From the NCBI GenBank assembly GCA_017541105.1, contig JAFXZS010000008.1:124001-188000 (forward strand): a DNA stretch of 64,000 nt, read 5' to 3'. Under the pieces are notes generated by a model that was not told where the DNA came from, made no database searches, and was given only the letters and a program-made list of their open reading frames with translations. This DNA comes from Clostridia bacterium (lineage in GTDB: Bacteria; Bacillota; Clostridia; Christensenellales; Aristaeellaceae). Of the stretch, positions 16,841-27,837 are shown piece after piece (within the stretch, counting starts at the first letter, position 1; every line of letters begins with the position of its first letter). Position numbers and translations under genes: made by a program.

Positions 16841-18343
16841 ATGAAGAGACTGCTTGCGCTGCTGCTGGCGCTGACCCTGCTCCTGTCCGTCTCCGCTGTT
16901 TTCGCGGAAGACGCGGCTCCGGCCGATTCCGCCGCCGAGGCCGCTGCCGGGGATACGGCTTCCGCTGAGCCTGCAGAGTCCGCGGCAGAAGATCGGCTCC
17001 TGGTCACGATCAACGGAGATGAAATCCGCGAATCCAATGAGACGCTGCAAAGCTATTATGAGTATTATCTTGAAGAGATGGAAGAAGGAACCCCTTACCG
17101 GGAAGAAATCGCCAGAATGTCCAGCATGGATATGGCGCTGAAAGTACAGCTGATTAAGCAGAATGCTTATGCGGCCCTGACGGATGAAATGGAAGAAGCG
17201 TACGAGGCGCAGGCTGAGCAGGAATGGGAAGATCTGGTAAACGAGGAAATGGAAGCATCCTACGGCATCACCGCCGATGCTTCCGAAGACGATCGGGCAG
17301 CCGCCCGCGCGGATGTGATCAATCTTCTGGAATCCTATGGCTGGACGGAGGATGTCTATATTGAAAAGGAGACGGAAACCCTGATCTATAACGGGTACCT
17401 GACCTCTGTCGCGGAGGATCTGGCTGCCCGGCCGGAGTTCGCCGCCACGGAAGATGAAATCCGCAAAGCTTTTGAGGATCGTGTGGAAGAGGACAGGAGC
17501 TCCATCGGAAACAATGTTTCCAACTATGAGTTTTCCCTCTATCTGGGGCAGGATCCCTACTATACCCCCGCCGGTTACCGGGGCATCCTCCACATCCTGC
17601 TGGACGTGGACCAGAGCCTGATGGACACCTGGACGGATCTGACCGCCCGCCTGGAAGAAACTCAGAAAGATGAAGATGATTCCGAAGAGCCCGCTTCGGA
17701 AGACGCTTCCTCCGAAGCCGCGGAAGCGCCCGCCGAGCCCGAAGAACCCGTCACCCCGGAAATGGTGAAAGCCGCGGAGCAGGCCATTCTGGACAGCGTG
17801 GCCGGCCAGGTGGCTGAAATCAAGGAAAAGCTGGCTGCCGGTGCTGCGTTTGAGGACCTGATTGCCGAGTACGGACAGGATCCCGGCATGGAGGATCCGG
17901 AAACCCTGAAGAACGGTTATCCGGTACATGCCGAAAGCATTCTCTATTATTCTCCTTTCACGGCTGCTGCCGCCGGCCTGGAAAAAATCGGTGATGTCAG
18001 CGAGCCTGTGGTGACCCAGTCCGGTGTTCATATCCTGTATTACCTGCGGGACATCCCCGAAGGCGCGGTGGAGCTGACCGATGCGATCTGGGAAGAGCTG
18101 AAGAGCACGCTGGAAGCCGAAAAGCAGGACGATGCATTCGTTGCTATTCTGAACCAGTGGCTGACGGACGCGGAAGTGGTCTGGACGGAGGATGGCGCTT
18201 CCTGGCAGTATAATCAGGACATCATCAATCAGTACGCTTCCATGGAAGAGGAAGATGAGGACTCCGACGTCTCCGTGCAGGTTCTCGGGATCGAAGATGA
18301 GGAAGAGGACGAAGGCGGAGAGGACCCTGAAGAAGGCAACTGA
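16841..18343 (+). CDS. Secreted peptidyl-prolyl isomerase / foldase (SurA-PrsA type)
   Basis: This 500-residue exported protein has a signal peptide (residues 1-24, ending AVFA) and a Glu/Ala-rich low-complexity linker to about residue 50. A SurA-N-like helical chaperone region follows (LLVTINGDEIRESNETLQSYYEYYLEEM). The parvulin-type domain lies at about residues 245-420 (YRGILHILLDVDQ, FEDLIAEYGQDPGM, VSEPVVTQSGVHILYYL), split by an acidic insertion (about residues 280-310). The C-terminus is again very acidic. The ATG at 16841 sits behind GGAGGAAAG. There is no lipobox, unlike PrsA. Likely role is folding of exported proteins, of which this window encodes many. Confidence 0.85.
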   Translation: MKRLLALLLALTLLLSVSAVFAEDAAPADSAAEAAAGDTASAEPAESAAEDRLLVTINGDEIRESNETLQSYYEYYLEEMEEGTPYREEIARMSSMDMALKVQLIKQNAYAALTDEMEEAYEAQAEQEWEDLVNEEMEASYGITADASEDDRAAARADVINLLESYGWTEDVYIEKETETLIYNGYLTSVAEDLAARPEFAATEDEIRKAFEDRVEEDRSSIGNNVSNYEFSLYLGQDPYYTPAGYRGILHILLDVDQSLMDTWTDLTARLEETQKDEDDSEEPASEDASSEAAEAPAEPEEPVTPEMVKAAEQAILDSVAGQVAEIKEKLAAGAAFEDLIAEYGQDPGMEDPETLKNGYPVHAESILYYSPFTAAAAGLEKIGDVSEPVVTQSGVHILYYLRDIPEGAVELTDAIWEELKSTLEAEKQDDAFVAILNQWLTDAEVVWTEDGASWQYNQDIINQYASMEEEDEDSDVSVQVLGIEDEEEDEGGEDPEEGN

Positions 18344-18372
18344 GTGCTTGTGGAAGAAGAACATGGGACAAT

Positions 18373-18410
18373 AACAGGGGGCCGGTCAGCGACCGGGCCC
18401 CCCCTGTTTT
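18373..18410 (+). terminator. Terminator between PPIase and typA (convergent)
   Basis: AACAGGGGG-CCGGTC and GACCGG-GCCCCCCCTGTT form a long stem with loop AGC, ending in TTTT. Confidence 0.85.
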
Positions 18411-18453
18411 GTCTGTCAGCATCCGCAAGCCATCAGATTCCATTTCTCAGCCG

Positions 18454-20280
<1,827 letters not shown>

Positions 20281-20305
20281 ATCCTGAATGATCCTCCCTG
20301 GGTCT

Positions 20306-21922
20306 TTATCTTTCTGCGGTCTCCTTCAGCTCGAGGCCCTCGTTGTTTTCACAGGCCAGCCGGATGCTCCATTCATTTTCAAACAGCAGCACGTCGCGGC
20401 CGTGGCTGTCCTTCGCGCGTCCGGAGGTGGACGTCAGCTTCAGATCCTCCACGGGCTTGGGCGTTTTCACCACCCAGCGCACGTGCCGGAAGGGCATACC
20501 TTCCATGACGATCTCCGTCTGATACTCCGTGCGCAGCCGATGCTCCAGCACTTCAAACTGCAGCACGCCTACCACGCCGACCATAAACTCTTCCCGCCCG
20601 GTTTCCGTGCGGATAAAGGTCTGGATCGCGCCTTCCTCCGCCAGCTGGCTGATCCCCTTCTGGAACTGTTTGCGCTTCATGCTGTCCAGGGGGCGCACCC
20701 GGTTGAAAAACTCCGGCGCGAAAACCGGAATGTTGGCATAATGCAGCTTTGGTCCGGTGCTCAGCGTATCGCCGAGGCGGTAAATCCCCGGATCAAACAG
20801 GCCGATAATATCGCCTGCCCAGGCTTCTTCCACCGCTTCCCGCTCGTCCGCCATAAACTGCTGAGGCTGCTTCAGGGCAACGGTTTTGCCCGTCCCGCTG
20901 TGCCAGACCTCCATGCCCTTTTCAAATGCGCCGCTGACAATCCGCATGAAAGCCAGCCGATCCCGGTGCGCCGGGTTCATGTTGGCCTGGATTTTGAAGA
21001 TAAAACCGGAAAAAAACGGTTCCTCCGGCGCGATCATGCCCTGGTCGCTCTCCCGGGGCAGGGGCGGCGGCGTAAAGGAGAGAAAACGGTCCAGGAACGG
21101 CTCGACGCCGAAATTGGTCACCGCGCTGCCGAAAAACATGGGGGTCAGTTCTCCCTGCCGGACCTTGTCCAGGTCAAAAGCGTCCCCTGCCTCATCCAGA
21201 AGCTCGATTTCTTCCGCCAGGCGGTCGCGGTAATGCCGGTCCAGCAGCTGCGCCAGCGCCGGATCATCGATCGCGATATCGGTTTTCTCCACCATCTTTT
21301 TTCCGTGGTCCCCGCCGGTATACAGCTCGACCATCCTCGTGTCCCGGTGGTACACGCCCTGGAAGTCCCCGTCCACGCCGATGGGCCAGTTCATCGGGCA
21401 GCTGCGGATCCCGAGAACCTGTTCCAGCTCCTCCATCAGGGAGAAAGGATCCTTGGCAGCCCGGTCCATCTTGTTCACAAAGGTGAAGATCGGGATATTC
21501 CGCATACGGCAGACCTTAAACAGTTTGATGGTCTGCGCTTCAACGCCCTTGGCTGCGTCCAGCAGCATGACCGCAGCATCCGCCGCGACCAGCACCCGGT
21601 ACGTGTCCTCCGAGAAATCCTGATGCCCGGGGGTATCCAGAATGTTGATCCGGTACCCGTCATAGACAAACTGCATGGCAGAACTCGTAACGGAAATACC
21701 GCGCTGCTTCTCGATTTCCATCCAGTCCGACGTCGCATGCTTGTCTGTTTTCCGTGCTTTGACGCTGCCGGCGCTCCGGATAGCCCCGCCGTAAAGCAGC
21801 AGCTTCTCCGTCAGGGTGGTTTTCCCCGCGTCAGGATGCGAGATGATGGCAAAAGTGCGCCGTTTGTCGACCTGCTCGTGCAGCAGGCTGAGATACTCCG
21901 GCGTATTGTTCGCTGGCAGCAT
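20306..21922 (-). CDS. prfC: Peptide chain release factor 3
   Basis: This 538-residue GTPase recycles RF1/RF2 from the ribosome after peptide release. G1 is SHPDAGKTTLTEK, G2 RGISVTSS, G3 DTPGHQDFSEDTYR and G4 NKMDR; the RF3 C-terminal domain (VGVVGVLQFEVLEHRL) is present and length is normal. It is read from a TTGACA promoter and is followed by typA. RF3 is patchily distributed in Firmicutes, so its presence is a usable taxonomic marker. Confidence 0.96.
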   Translation of the reverse strand: MLPANNTPEYLSLLHEQVDKRRTFAIISHPDAGKTTLTEKLLLYGGAIRSAGSVKARKTDKHATSDWMEIEKQRGISVTSSAMQFVYDGYRINILDTPGHQDFSEDTYRVLVAADAAVMLLDAAKGVEAQTIKLFKVCRMRNIPIFTFVNKMDRAAKDPFSLMEELEQVLGIRSCPMNWPIGVDGDFQGVYHRDTRMVELYTGGDHGKKMVEKTDIAIDDPALAQLLDRHYRDRLAEEIELLDEAGDAFDLDKVRQGELTPMFFGSAVTNFGVEPFLDRFLSFTPPPLPRESDQGMIAPEEPFFSGFIFKIQANMNPAHRDRLAFMRIVSGAFEKGMEVWHSGTGKTVALKQPQQFMADEREAVEEAWAGDIIGLFDPGIYRLGDTLSTGPKLHYANIPVFAPEFFNRVRPLDSMKRKQFQKGISQLAEEGAIQTFIRTETGREEFMVGVVGVLQFEVLEHRLRTEYQTEIVMEGMPFRHVRWVVKTPKPVEDLKLTSTSGRAKDSHGRDVLLFENEWSIRLACENNEGLELKETAER

Positions 21923-21993
21923 GTCTTTCCTCCGTTCTCATGGATCCCGAATCGCTGTGTTTCCGCCGTTCCGCGCAAAACACAACGTTGTAT

Positions 21994-22021
21994 TTTATAT
22001 CGCTGATCCCTTGCTTGTCAA
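21994..22021 (-). promoter_or_regulatory. Promoter for prfC-typA
   Basis: On the minus strand TTGACA is followed after 16 bp by TATAAA (or after 18 bp by TAAAAT), about 75 bp upstream of prfC. Confidence 0.65.
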
Positions 22022-22127
22022 GGCTTTTCAGCTGTTTTCGGCCGTTTGTCCGCCGGACAGATTGCCTCTTTTTCCCGCGGGAAAAACGTGCTATACTGTG
22101 TCCAACGCAAGGACAGGAGGGACCGCC

Positions 22128-22838
22128 ATGGTGGTGTATCGTCGGGTTCTGCTGAAGCTGAGCGGGGAAGCGCTCAAGTCGGAACATGATCTGTTTGATT
22201 TTGAAAAGGTGAACCGCGTGGCCGGAATCATCCGGCGCATGCATGATCTGGGAACGGAGATCGGGATCGTGATCGGCGCGGGAAATATCTGGCGCGGCCG
22301 GCAGGGGCCCGCTGCCCGCATGGATGCCGTCACAGCGGACCAGATGGGCATGCTGGGGACGGTCATCAACTGCCTGTGCATGGCGGACGCCCTGCGGCAT
22401 GCCGGGCTGGACGCGGTGGTACAGAGCGCTGTGGATATGAACCGCTTTGCCGAGCCCTTTAACGCGATGGCCGCGCGCCGCCATCTGAAGGAAGGCCGCG
22501 TGGTGCTGTTTGCCTGCGGTACGGGGAATCCCTTCTTCTCCACGGATTCCGGTGTCGCCCTGCGGGCGGTGGAAATGGAAGTGGATGCCGTTCTCATGGC
22601 CAAGAATATTGACGGCGTTTACACGGCCGATCCGCTGAAGGATCCTTCCGCCACGCTGATCAGGGATATTACCTATACGGAAGCGCTGAAGCGCGGGCTG
22701 AAGGTGATGGACGCCGCGGCCTTTGCCCTGTGCGCGGAAAACAAAGTGCCCATGGTGCGGGTGTTCGGGCTGGATGATCCGGAAAATCTCATCCGCGTGC
22801 TGGAAGGCAGCGATATCGGGACGTTTGTTCATCCCTGA
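22128..22838 (+). CDS. pyrH: UMP kinase
   Basis: This 236-residue hexameric amino acid kinase phosphorylates UMP to UDP. Conserved parts are LLKLSGEAL (phosphate loop), GAGNIWRG, ADQMGMLGTVIN and GTGNPFFSTDSG, followed by KNIDGVYTADP. ATG at 22128 is preceded by ACAGGAGGG; TATACT at 22092-22097 is the likely -10 element with no good -35. In many Firmicutes pyrH follows rpsB-tsf; here rpsB-tsf lies 20 kb away and pyrH stands alone. Confidence 0.96.
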   Translation: MVVYRRVLLKLSGEALKSEHDLFDFEKVNRVAGIIRRMHDLGTEIGIVIGAGNIWRGRQGPAARMDAVTADQMGMLGTVINCLCMADALRHAGLDAVVQSAVDMNRFAEPFNAMAARRHLKEGRVVLFACGTGNPFFSTDSGVALRAVEMEVDAVLMAKNIDGVYTADPLKDPSATLIRDITYTEALKRGLKVMDAAAFALCAENKVPMVRVFGLDDPENLIRVLEGSDIGTFVHP

Positions 22839-22852
22839 CTTTTTTGCAGCAT

Positions 22853-22889
22853 AGAAGCAGGGCCCCGCGGCCGCGGGGTCCTGCTTCTG
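22853..22889. terminator. Bidirectional terminator between pyrH and glyA
   Basis: AGAAGCAGG-GCCCCGCGG and CCGCGGGGT-CCTGCTTCT form an 18-bp near-perfect stem between two convergent genes. Confidence 0.8.
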
Positions 22890-22908
22890 TGTCTGCTGGT
22901 TTTCCGCC

Positions 22909-24144
22909 TCAGGTGTAAAGCGGATAATTGGCCATGAGGGCTTCAACTTCCTTCTTCACGGCCGGAACGGCGGCTTCACCTTCCCGGAGGATCCGGGCGA
23001 TCCAGCCGGCAACCTGTTTCATTTCCGCTTCCTTCAGGCCGCGGGTTGTCGCGGCGGGCGTTCCGACACGGATTCCGCTGGTTACGAAGGGGCTGCGGGT
23101 CTCATTCGGCACAGTGTTCTTATTGACGGTAATATTGGCGTCCTCCAGGAGGCTCTCCATCATCTTGCCCGTCATCTCCGTTCCGGTGAAATCCAGGAGG
23201 AGCAGATGGTTATCCGTTCCGCCGGAGACCATGCGCACGCCTTCCGCGCGGAAGGCGTTTTCCATGGCCTTCGCGTTCAGGATGATCTGATGCTGGTAGG
23301 CTTTGAACTCATCCGTCAGCGCCTCCGCAAAGGACACGGCCTTCGCGGCGATCACATGCTCCAGGGGGCCGCCCTGGGTGCCGGGGAAAATCGCCTTGTC
23401 GATCGCCTTCGCGTATTCCTCTCTGCAGAGGATCATGCCGCCCCGGGGGCCGCGCAGCGTCTTATGGGTCGTTGTGGTGACAAAGTCCGCATAGGGCACA
23501 GGGGTGGGATGCTCTCCCGCCGCGACCAGGCCCGCGATATGCGCCATGTCCACCATCAGGAGGGCGCCGACTTCATCCGCAATGTTCCGCAGGGTCTTGA
23601 AATCAATGATCCGGGGATAGGCGGACGCGCCGGCCACGATCATCTTCGGGCTGCATTCCTTCGCAAGGCGCCGTACCTCGTCATAATCGATGGTCTCCGT
23701 TTCGGAGGAAACGCCGTAAGGCACAAAGTTGAAATAGGATCCGCTCAGGTTCACGGGACTCCCGTGGGTCAGGTGGCCGCCGTTGGACAGGCTCATACCC
23801 ATCACGGTATCCCCGGGCTTCAGCATGGCAAAGTACACCGCGGTGTTCGCCTGTGCGCCGCTGTGCGGCTGCACGTTGGCATGGTCCGCACCGAACAGCT
23901 CGCAGGCACGTTTTCTGGCCAGTTCTTCCACGATGTCCACAAATTCGCAGCCGCCGTAATACCGCTTCCCCGGATAGCCTTCCGCATACTTGTTCGTCAG
24001 GCAGGTACCCATGGCCGCCATCACGGCCGGAGAAACGAAGTTCTCGCTGGCAATCAGCTCGATATGCGTGCGCTGACGATCCAGCTCCAGCTCAATTGCT
24101 TCCGCCACCTGCGGATCAGCGCTGCGAATCAGGTCCAGTTCCAT
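22909..24144 (-). CDS. glyA: Serine hydroxymethyltransferase
   Basis: This 411-residue PLP enzyme interconverts serine and glycine with tetrahydrofolate. The PLP lysine lies in [14 protein letters not shown]; the folate and dimer regions ([28 protein letters not shown]) are intact. The ATG at 24144 is preferred over a TTG three codons upstream because GGGGGA lies 10 bp before it. The gene is monocistronic, flanked by the pyrH terminator and the SRP RNA gene on the same strand. Confidence 0.96.
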   Translation of the reverse strand: MELDLIRSADPQVAEAIELELDRQRTHIELIASENFVSPAVMAAMGTCLTNKYAEGYPGKRYYGGCEFVDIVEELARKRACELFGADHANVQPHSGAQANTAVYFAMLKPGDTVMGMSLSNGGHLTHGSPVNLSGSYFNFVPYGVSSETETIDYDEVRRLAKECSPKMIVAGASAYPRIIDFKTLRNIADEVGALLMVDMAHIAGLVAAGEHPTPVPYADFVTTTTHKTLRGPRGGMILCREEYAKAIDKAIFPGTQGGPLEHVIAAKAVSFAEALTDEFKAYQHQIILNAKAMENAFRAEGVRMVSGGTDNHLLLLDFTGTEMTGKMMESLLEDANITVNKNTVPNETRSPFVTSGIRVGTPAATTRGLKEAEMKQVAGWIARILREGEAAVPAVKKEVEALMANYPLYT

Positions 24145-24227
24145 ACGCGACAATCCCCCATTTCAGTAATGCAGTCAGTATAGCATAGTTTTCCTGCCCC
24201 ATAAAAGGGAGGATACAAAAGAAAAAC

Positions 24228-24352
24228 CGTCTGCGCTCAGACCGGGCACCCCCGCAGCACATCCGTCAAATGCTTACTGCTGCTTCCGTCAGGACCTGAC
24301 AGGGTTCACACCGAAGAATCGCACGGGACCCAATCTTCATCGCGCATACGGC
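24228..24352 (-). ncRNA. ffs: Small signal recognition particle RNA (4.5S type)
   Basis: The minus strand carries the SRP domain IV core: GAACCCTGTCAGGTCCTGAC, then GGAAGCAGC and AGTAAGC, flanked by long complementary arms. The outermost helix pairs CCGTATGCGC (near 24351) with GCGCAGACGG (near 24228) with one mismatch, giving about 125 nt, too short for the Alu-bearing form. The 3' end runs into TTTTTCTTTT, and GTCTG-AGCG-CAGAC (24229-24242) can form the terminator stem. The 5' end agrees with the promoter at 24360-24388. It binds Ffh and targets membrane and secreted proteins. Confidence 0.88.
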
Positions 24353-24359
24353 AAGATGT

Positions 24360-24388
24360 AGTATACCGTCTTTCATGTGTAATTGCAA
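24360..24388 (-). promoter_or_regulatory. Promoter of the SRP RNA gene
   Basis: On the minus strand TTGCAA and TATACT are spaced by 17 bp; the expected start falls about 7 bp downstream, matching the RNA 5' end near 24352. Confidence 0.75.
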
Positions 24389-24432
24389 GCCGGTTTTTTT
24401 TCGTCTTTTCTGCCCGAAAGCCGTATTGTCCA

Positions 24433-24461
24433 TTGACCCCTGTCTGCCCGAAGCGTAAAAT
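24433..24461 (+). promoter_or_regulatory. Promoter for the DUF1846 gene
   Basis: TTGACC (24433-24438) and TAAAAT (24456-24461) with 17-bp spacing, 40 bp before the start codon. It diverges from the SRP RNA promoter. Confidence 0.7.
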
Positions 24462-24500
24462 AGATATGTTTGTGATCCGACGGACACGGGAGGTGCAGGG

Positions 24501-25982
24501 ATGAAAATCGGCTTTGATCATAACAGATATACGCGGATGCAATCGGAGAGGATTCTTCAGCGGATTGACGAGTTCGGCGGCAAGCTTTATCTGGAACTGG
24601 GCGGCAAGCTGTTCGATGATTACCATGCCAGCCGGGTGCTTCCCGGGTTTCAGCCGGACAGCAAAGTGCAGATGCTGATGAAGCTGAAGGACCGCGAAGA
24701 AATCCTCATTGTCATCAATGCCGACGATATTGAAAAAAGCAAGGTCCGGGGAGATCTGGGCATCACCTATGACCTGGATACCCTGCGGCTGATTGACGCC
24801 TTCCGCGGCATCGGGCTGTATGTGGGTTCCGTCGTGCTGACCCGGTGGGCGAACCAGCCTGCTGCCATCGCCTTTGAGCAGCGGCTGAACACGCTGGATA
24901 TCCGGACATACCGCCACTATCCCATCGAGGGATACCCCACGGATATCGATCACATCGTCAGTGATGACGGCTTTGGCCGCAACGATTATGTGGAGACTTC
25001 CCGCCCCCTGGTCCTGGTCACCGCCCCGGGCCCCGGCAGCGGCAAGATGGCCACCTGCCTCAGCCAGCTGTATCAGGAAAACCGTCGGGGAATCAAGGCC
25101 GGCTACGCAAAATTTGAAACCTTCCCCATCTGGAACCTTCCCCTGAAGCATCCCGTCAATGTCGCCTACGAAGCCGCGACGGCGGATCTTCGCGATGTCA
25201 ATATGATCGATCCCTATCACCTGGAAGCGTACGGGGAAACCACCGTCAACTATAACCGCGATATTGAGATTTTCCCGGTGCTGAATGCCCTGTTTGAGCA
25301 TGTATGGGGCAAGTCCCCCTATAAGAGCCCGACGGATATGGGCGTCAACATGGCGGGCATGTGCATTACGGACGATCCGGTCTGCCGCAGGGCGGCGGAA
25401 ATGGAAATCCTCCGCCGGTACTATACCGCCCGCTGTTCCTTCCTGCAGGGGCACGCCGCGAAGGAGGAATCTGAAAAAATCCGCCTTTTGATGAAGCATC
25501 TGAACCTGGACGACAGCATCCGTCCTGTGATTGCCGCGGCGCGCAGCCGGGCCGCGGAAACGGATAATCCCGCCCTGGCCATCGAACTGCCGGATGGGGA
25601 AATTGTCACCGGCAAGACCACAGATCTGCTGGGCCCCTCCGCCGCCGTGATCCTCAACGCTGTCAAGCGGCTGGGCAGCATTCCCAAGGAGACTCATCTG
25701 ATTCCGCCGGAGGTCATTGAGCCCGTGCAGGAACTGAAGTGCAGATACCTGGGCAATCACAATCCCCGTCTGCACTCTGACGAGGTGCTGGTCGCCCTCT
25801 CCGTTTCCGCCGCGTCGGATCCCAACGCGGCAAAAGCGCTGTCCATGCTGCCGCTGCTGAAGAACTGTGAGGCGCATTCCACGGTCATCCTGCCCGCGGT
25901 GGATGATAACACATTCCGCCGCCTGGGGCTCAATCTGACCTGTGATCCGAGCTACCAGAGCCATAAGCTGTATCACAAATAA
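24501..25982 (+). CDS. DUF1846 domain-containing protein
   Basis: This 493-residue cytoplasmic protein matches the DUF1846 family along its whole length (KIGFDHNRYTRMQSERILQRI, GGKLFDDYHASRVLPGF, GVNMAGMCITDD). An internal VTAPGPGSGKMATCLSQLY resembles a P-loop but with an unusual spacing. Structures of family members show a two-domain fold, and the function is uncertain. ATG at 24501 follows GGGAGGTG. It stands alone with its own promoter and terminator. Confidence 0.9.
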   Translation: MKIGFDHNRYTRMQSERILQRIDEFGGKLYLELGGKLFDDYHASRVLPGFQPDSKVQMLMKLKDREEILIVINADDIEKSKVRGDLGITYDLDTLRLIDAFRGIGLYVGSVVLTRWANQPAAIAFEQRLNTLDIRTYRHYPIEGYPTDIDHIVSDDGFGRNDYVETSRPLVLVTAPGPGSGKMATCLSQLYQENRRGIKAGYAKFETFPIWNLPLKHPVNVAYEAATADLRDVNMIDPYHLEAYGETTVNYNRDIEIFPVLNALFEHVWGKSPYKSPTDMGVNMAGMCITDDPVCRRAAEMEILRRYYTARCSFLQGHAAKEESEKIRLLMKHLNLDDSIRPVIAAARSRAAETDNPALAIELPDGEIVTGKTTDLLGPSAAVILNAVKRLGSIPKETHLIPPEVIEPVQELKCRYLGNHNPRLHSDEVLVALSVSAASDPNAAKALSMLPLLKNCEAHSTVILPAVDDNTFRRLGLNLTCDPSYQSHKLYHK

Positions 25983-25998
25983 CCGTTCGGCGCGTGAA

Positions 25999-26025
25999 GG
26001 GCTGTTTTCAGGCAGCCCTTTTTTC
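25999..26025 (+). terminator. Terminator of the DUF1846 gene
   Basis: GGGCTG / CAGCCC hairpin followed by TTTTTT. Confidence 0.85.
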
Positions 26026-26131
26026 GTTCTGCGGGATCGCCGTCGCACTGATTATGTACGCGTGGCGCAACGCCAAGCAGAAAAAAGCCGGCCAGCTGAA
26101 TCTGGCCGAACAGCGTGCCGTGAAGTCCTGA
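26026..26131 (+). pseudogene. Possible C-terminal remnant of a membrane transporter gene
   Basis: A frame without a start but with protein-like composition ends at the TGA at 26129-26131. It reads FCGIAVALIMYAWRNAKQ and then KKAGQLNLAEQRAVKS: a hydrophobic segment followed by a basic, then helical tail, as at the end of a multi-pass transporter. Nothing upstream continues it because the DUF1846 terminator intervenes. It is probably a deletion remnant. Confidence 0.35.
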
Positions 26132-26208
26132 TCCTCCTTCGGAAAGAAGCCTTTATCCGGATACAGCCCCTCCAAAAAAACGCAAACACGAAAAATACCA
26201 AATGCGCC

Positions 26209-26237
26209 TTGTTCTTGTGTGTGTTGCTGTTTATAAT
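26209..26237 (+). promoter_or_regulatory. Promoter for putP
   Basis: TTGTTC (26209-26214) and TATAAT (26232-26237) with 17-bp spacing, about 60 bp before the putP start. Confidence 0.65.
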
Positions 26238-26299
26238 CTACTCGTATACAGTATTCAGGTAATACGGTATCGTATGAAAGTATGAAAGCGGTGGTATGT

Positions 26300-27775
26300 T
26301 TGAACACGGAGCTGGTTGTCTTTATCGTCTATCTGTGCTTTATGCTTGGCATTGGCGTCTATTTCTTCATCCGTTCCCGCGGCAGCGGGGAAAAGGAATA
26401 CTTCCTGGGCGGGCGGAAAATGGGGCCCTGGGTATCCGCACTGTCCGCCGGCGCTTCCGACATGAGTGCCTGGGTACTGATGGGCCTTCCCGCTTCCATC
26501 TATGCAGTAGGTATCGGAGAAGCGTGGATCGCAATCGGCCTGGCCATCGGCTATGCTCTGAGCTGGATCTTTGAAGCGCCGCGCCTCCGCCGTTTCTCCA
26601 TCGCGGCAGACGATTCGATCACCCTTCCCCAGTACCTGACCAATCGTTTCAAATCCTCCAGCAAGGTGCTGCAGATCATCTGCGCGGTCATCTTCCTGGT
26701 CGCGTATACGCTCTATGCGGCTTCCAGTGTCAAGGCCTGCGGTACGCTCTTCAATACCGTCGTCGGGATTGACGCGAAACTGGCCATGTACATCGCCGCC
26801 GCCATCATCGTGTGTTACACATTCCTGGGCGGTTTCAGCGCCGTGTGCTGGACGGACTTTTTCCAGGGCCTGCTGATGCTCGGCGCCCTGCTGATTGCGC
26901 CGATTTTCGCCCTGGGGCTGATCTCCGGCGGCCAGGGCGCGATGACCATGGAGCAGCTGCCGGAAGGATACTGGAATTTCTTCCCCAGCTGGCAGTCCGT
27001 GGCATCCGGTCTCGGCTGGGGTCTCGGATACTTTGGGATGCCTCATATTATCATCCGCTTCATGTCCGTCCGCAGTGACCGGGACCTGAAAAAGAGCGCC
27101 AGGATCGGTATTTCCTGGAATGTGCTGATTATCCTGTTCTCCGTGGCGGCCGGCTGCATCGGCCATCTGTTCATGGGTGAGCTTTCGGACAGCTCCACTG
27201 TTTTCATTCAGATGGTGCGCAGGATTTTCCCGTCGCTCATCTCCGGCGTGCTGCTCTCCGCGATTCTGGCCGCTTCCATGTCCACCGCGGATTCCCAGCT
27301 GCTGTGTGCCTCCTCTGCCTTCTCTTCCGATGTATACAAGCCTGTCATCCGGAAGAACAAAACGTCGGACCGCGAGATGTACTGGGCCGGCCGGATCGTG
27401 GTACTGGTCATCGCGGTCGCTGCCGTGCTGATTGCCTCCGATCCCAACAGCGAATCCATCATGGGCCTGGTTTCCAATGCGTGGGGCATCTTCGGGGCAG
27501 CTTTCGGCCCGGCCATCCTGCTGAGCCTCTTCTGGAAACGGTTCACCTTTAAAGGTGCGATTGCCGGCATCACGGTCGGTGCGGTGGTGGACATCCTGTG
27601 GCTGATTTACCTTTCCGGCACCGGCCTGTACGAGATTATTCCCGGGTTCCTCGCCGGCCTGCTCGCCGCGGTCGCAGTGGCCCTGCTTGACAAGGCGCCT
27701 TCCGCTGAGGTGGAAGCGCTGTTCGACCAGGCTTCCGCTCCGGAACAGGAGGAAGAAAAAACGCCGATCAGCTGA
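26300..27775 (+). CDS. putP: Sodium/proline symporter
   Basis: This 491-residue transporter of the sodium:solute symporter family has about 13 membrane segments. PutP hallmarks include the N-terminal SRGSGEKEYFLGGRKMGPW, SAGASDMSAWVLMGLP in helix 2, and the helix 8 segment SAILAASMSTADSQLL that forms the sodium site. The start is uncertain: the ATG at 26282 has no ribosome site, while TTG at 26300 begins MNTELVVFIVYL as in homologues and lies 7 bp after GGTGG, so TTG is chosen. It imports proline with Na+, as osmoprotectant or nutrient. Confidence 0.93.
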   Translation: MNTELVVFIVYLCFMLGIGVYFFIRSRGSGEKEYFLGGRKMGPWVSALSAGASDMSAWVLMGLPASIYAVGIGEAWIAIGLAIGYALSWIFEAPRLRRFSIAADDSITLPQYLTNRFKSSSKVLQIICAVIFLVAYTLYAASSVKACGTLFNTVVGIDAKLAMYIAAAIIVCYTFLGGFSAVCWTDFFQGLLMLGALLIAPIFALGLISGGQGAMTMEQLPEGYWNFFPSWQSVASGLGWGLGYFGMPHIIIRFMSVRSDRDLKKSARIGISWNVLIILFSVAAGCIGHLFMGELSDSSTVFIQMVRRIFPSLISGVLLSAILAASMSTADSQLLCASSAFSSDVYKPVIRKNKTSDREMYWAGRIVVLVIAVAAVLIASDPNSESIMGLVSNAWGIFGAAFGPAILLSLFWKRFTFKGAIAGITVGAVVDILWLIYLSGTGLYEIIPGFLAGLLAAVAVALLDKAPSAEVEALFDQASAPEQEEEKTPIS

Positions 27776-27837
27776 AACTGGCCGGCATTGCAACTTTGAA
27801 ACAGCATGAACCGTTCAGGTTCGGAAATGCGCCTGTA

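Noticed and set aside
24266-24487. 73-codon frame on the minus strand
   Set aside because: Overlaps the SRP RNA and has no protein family likeness.
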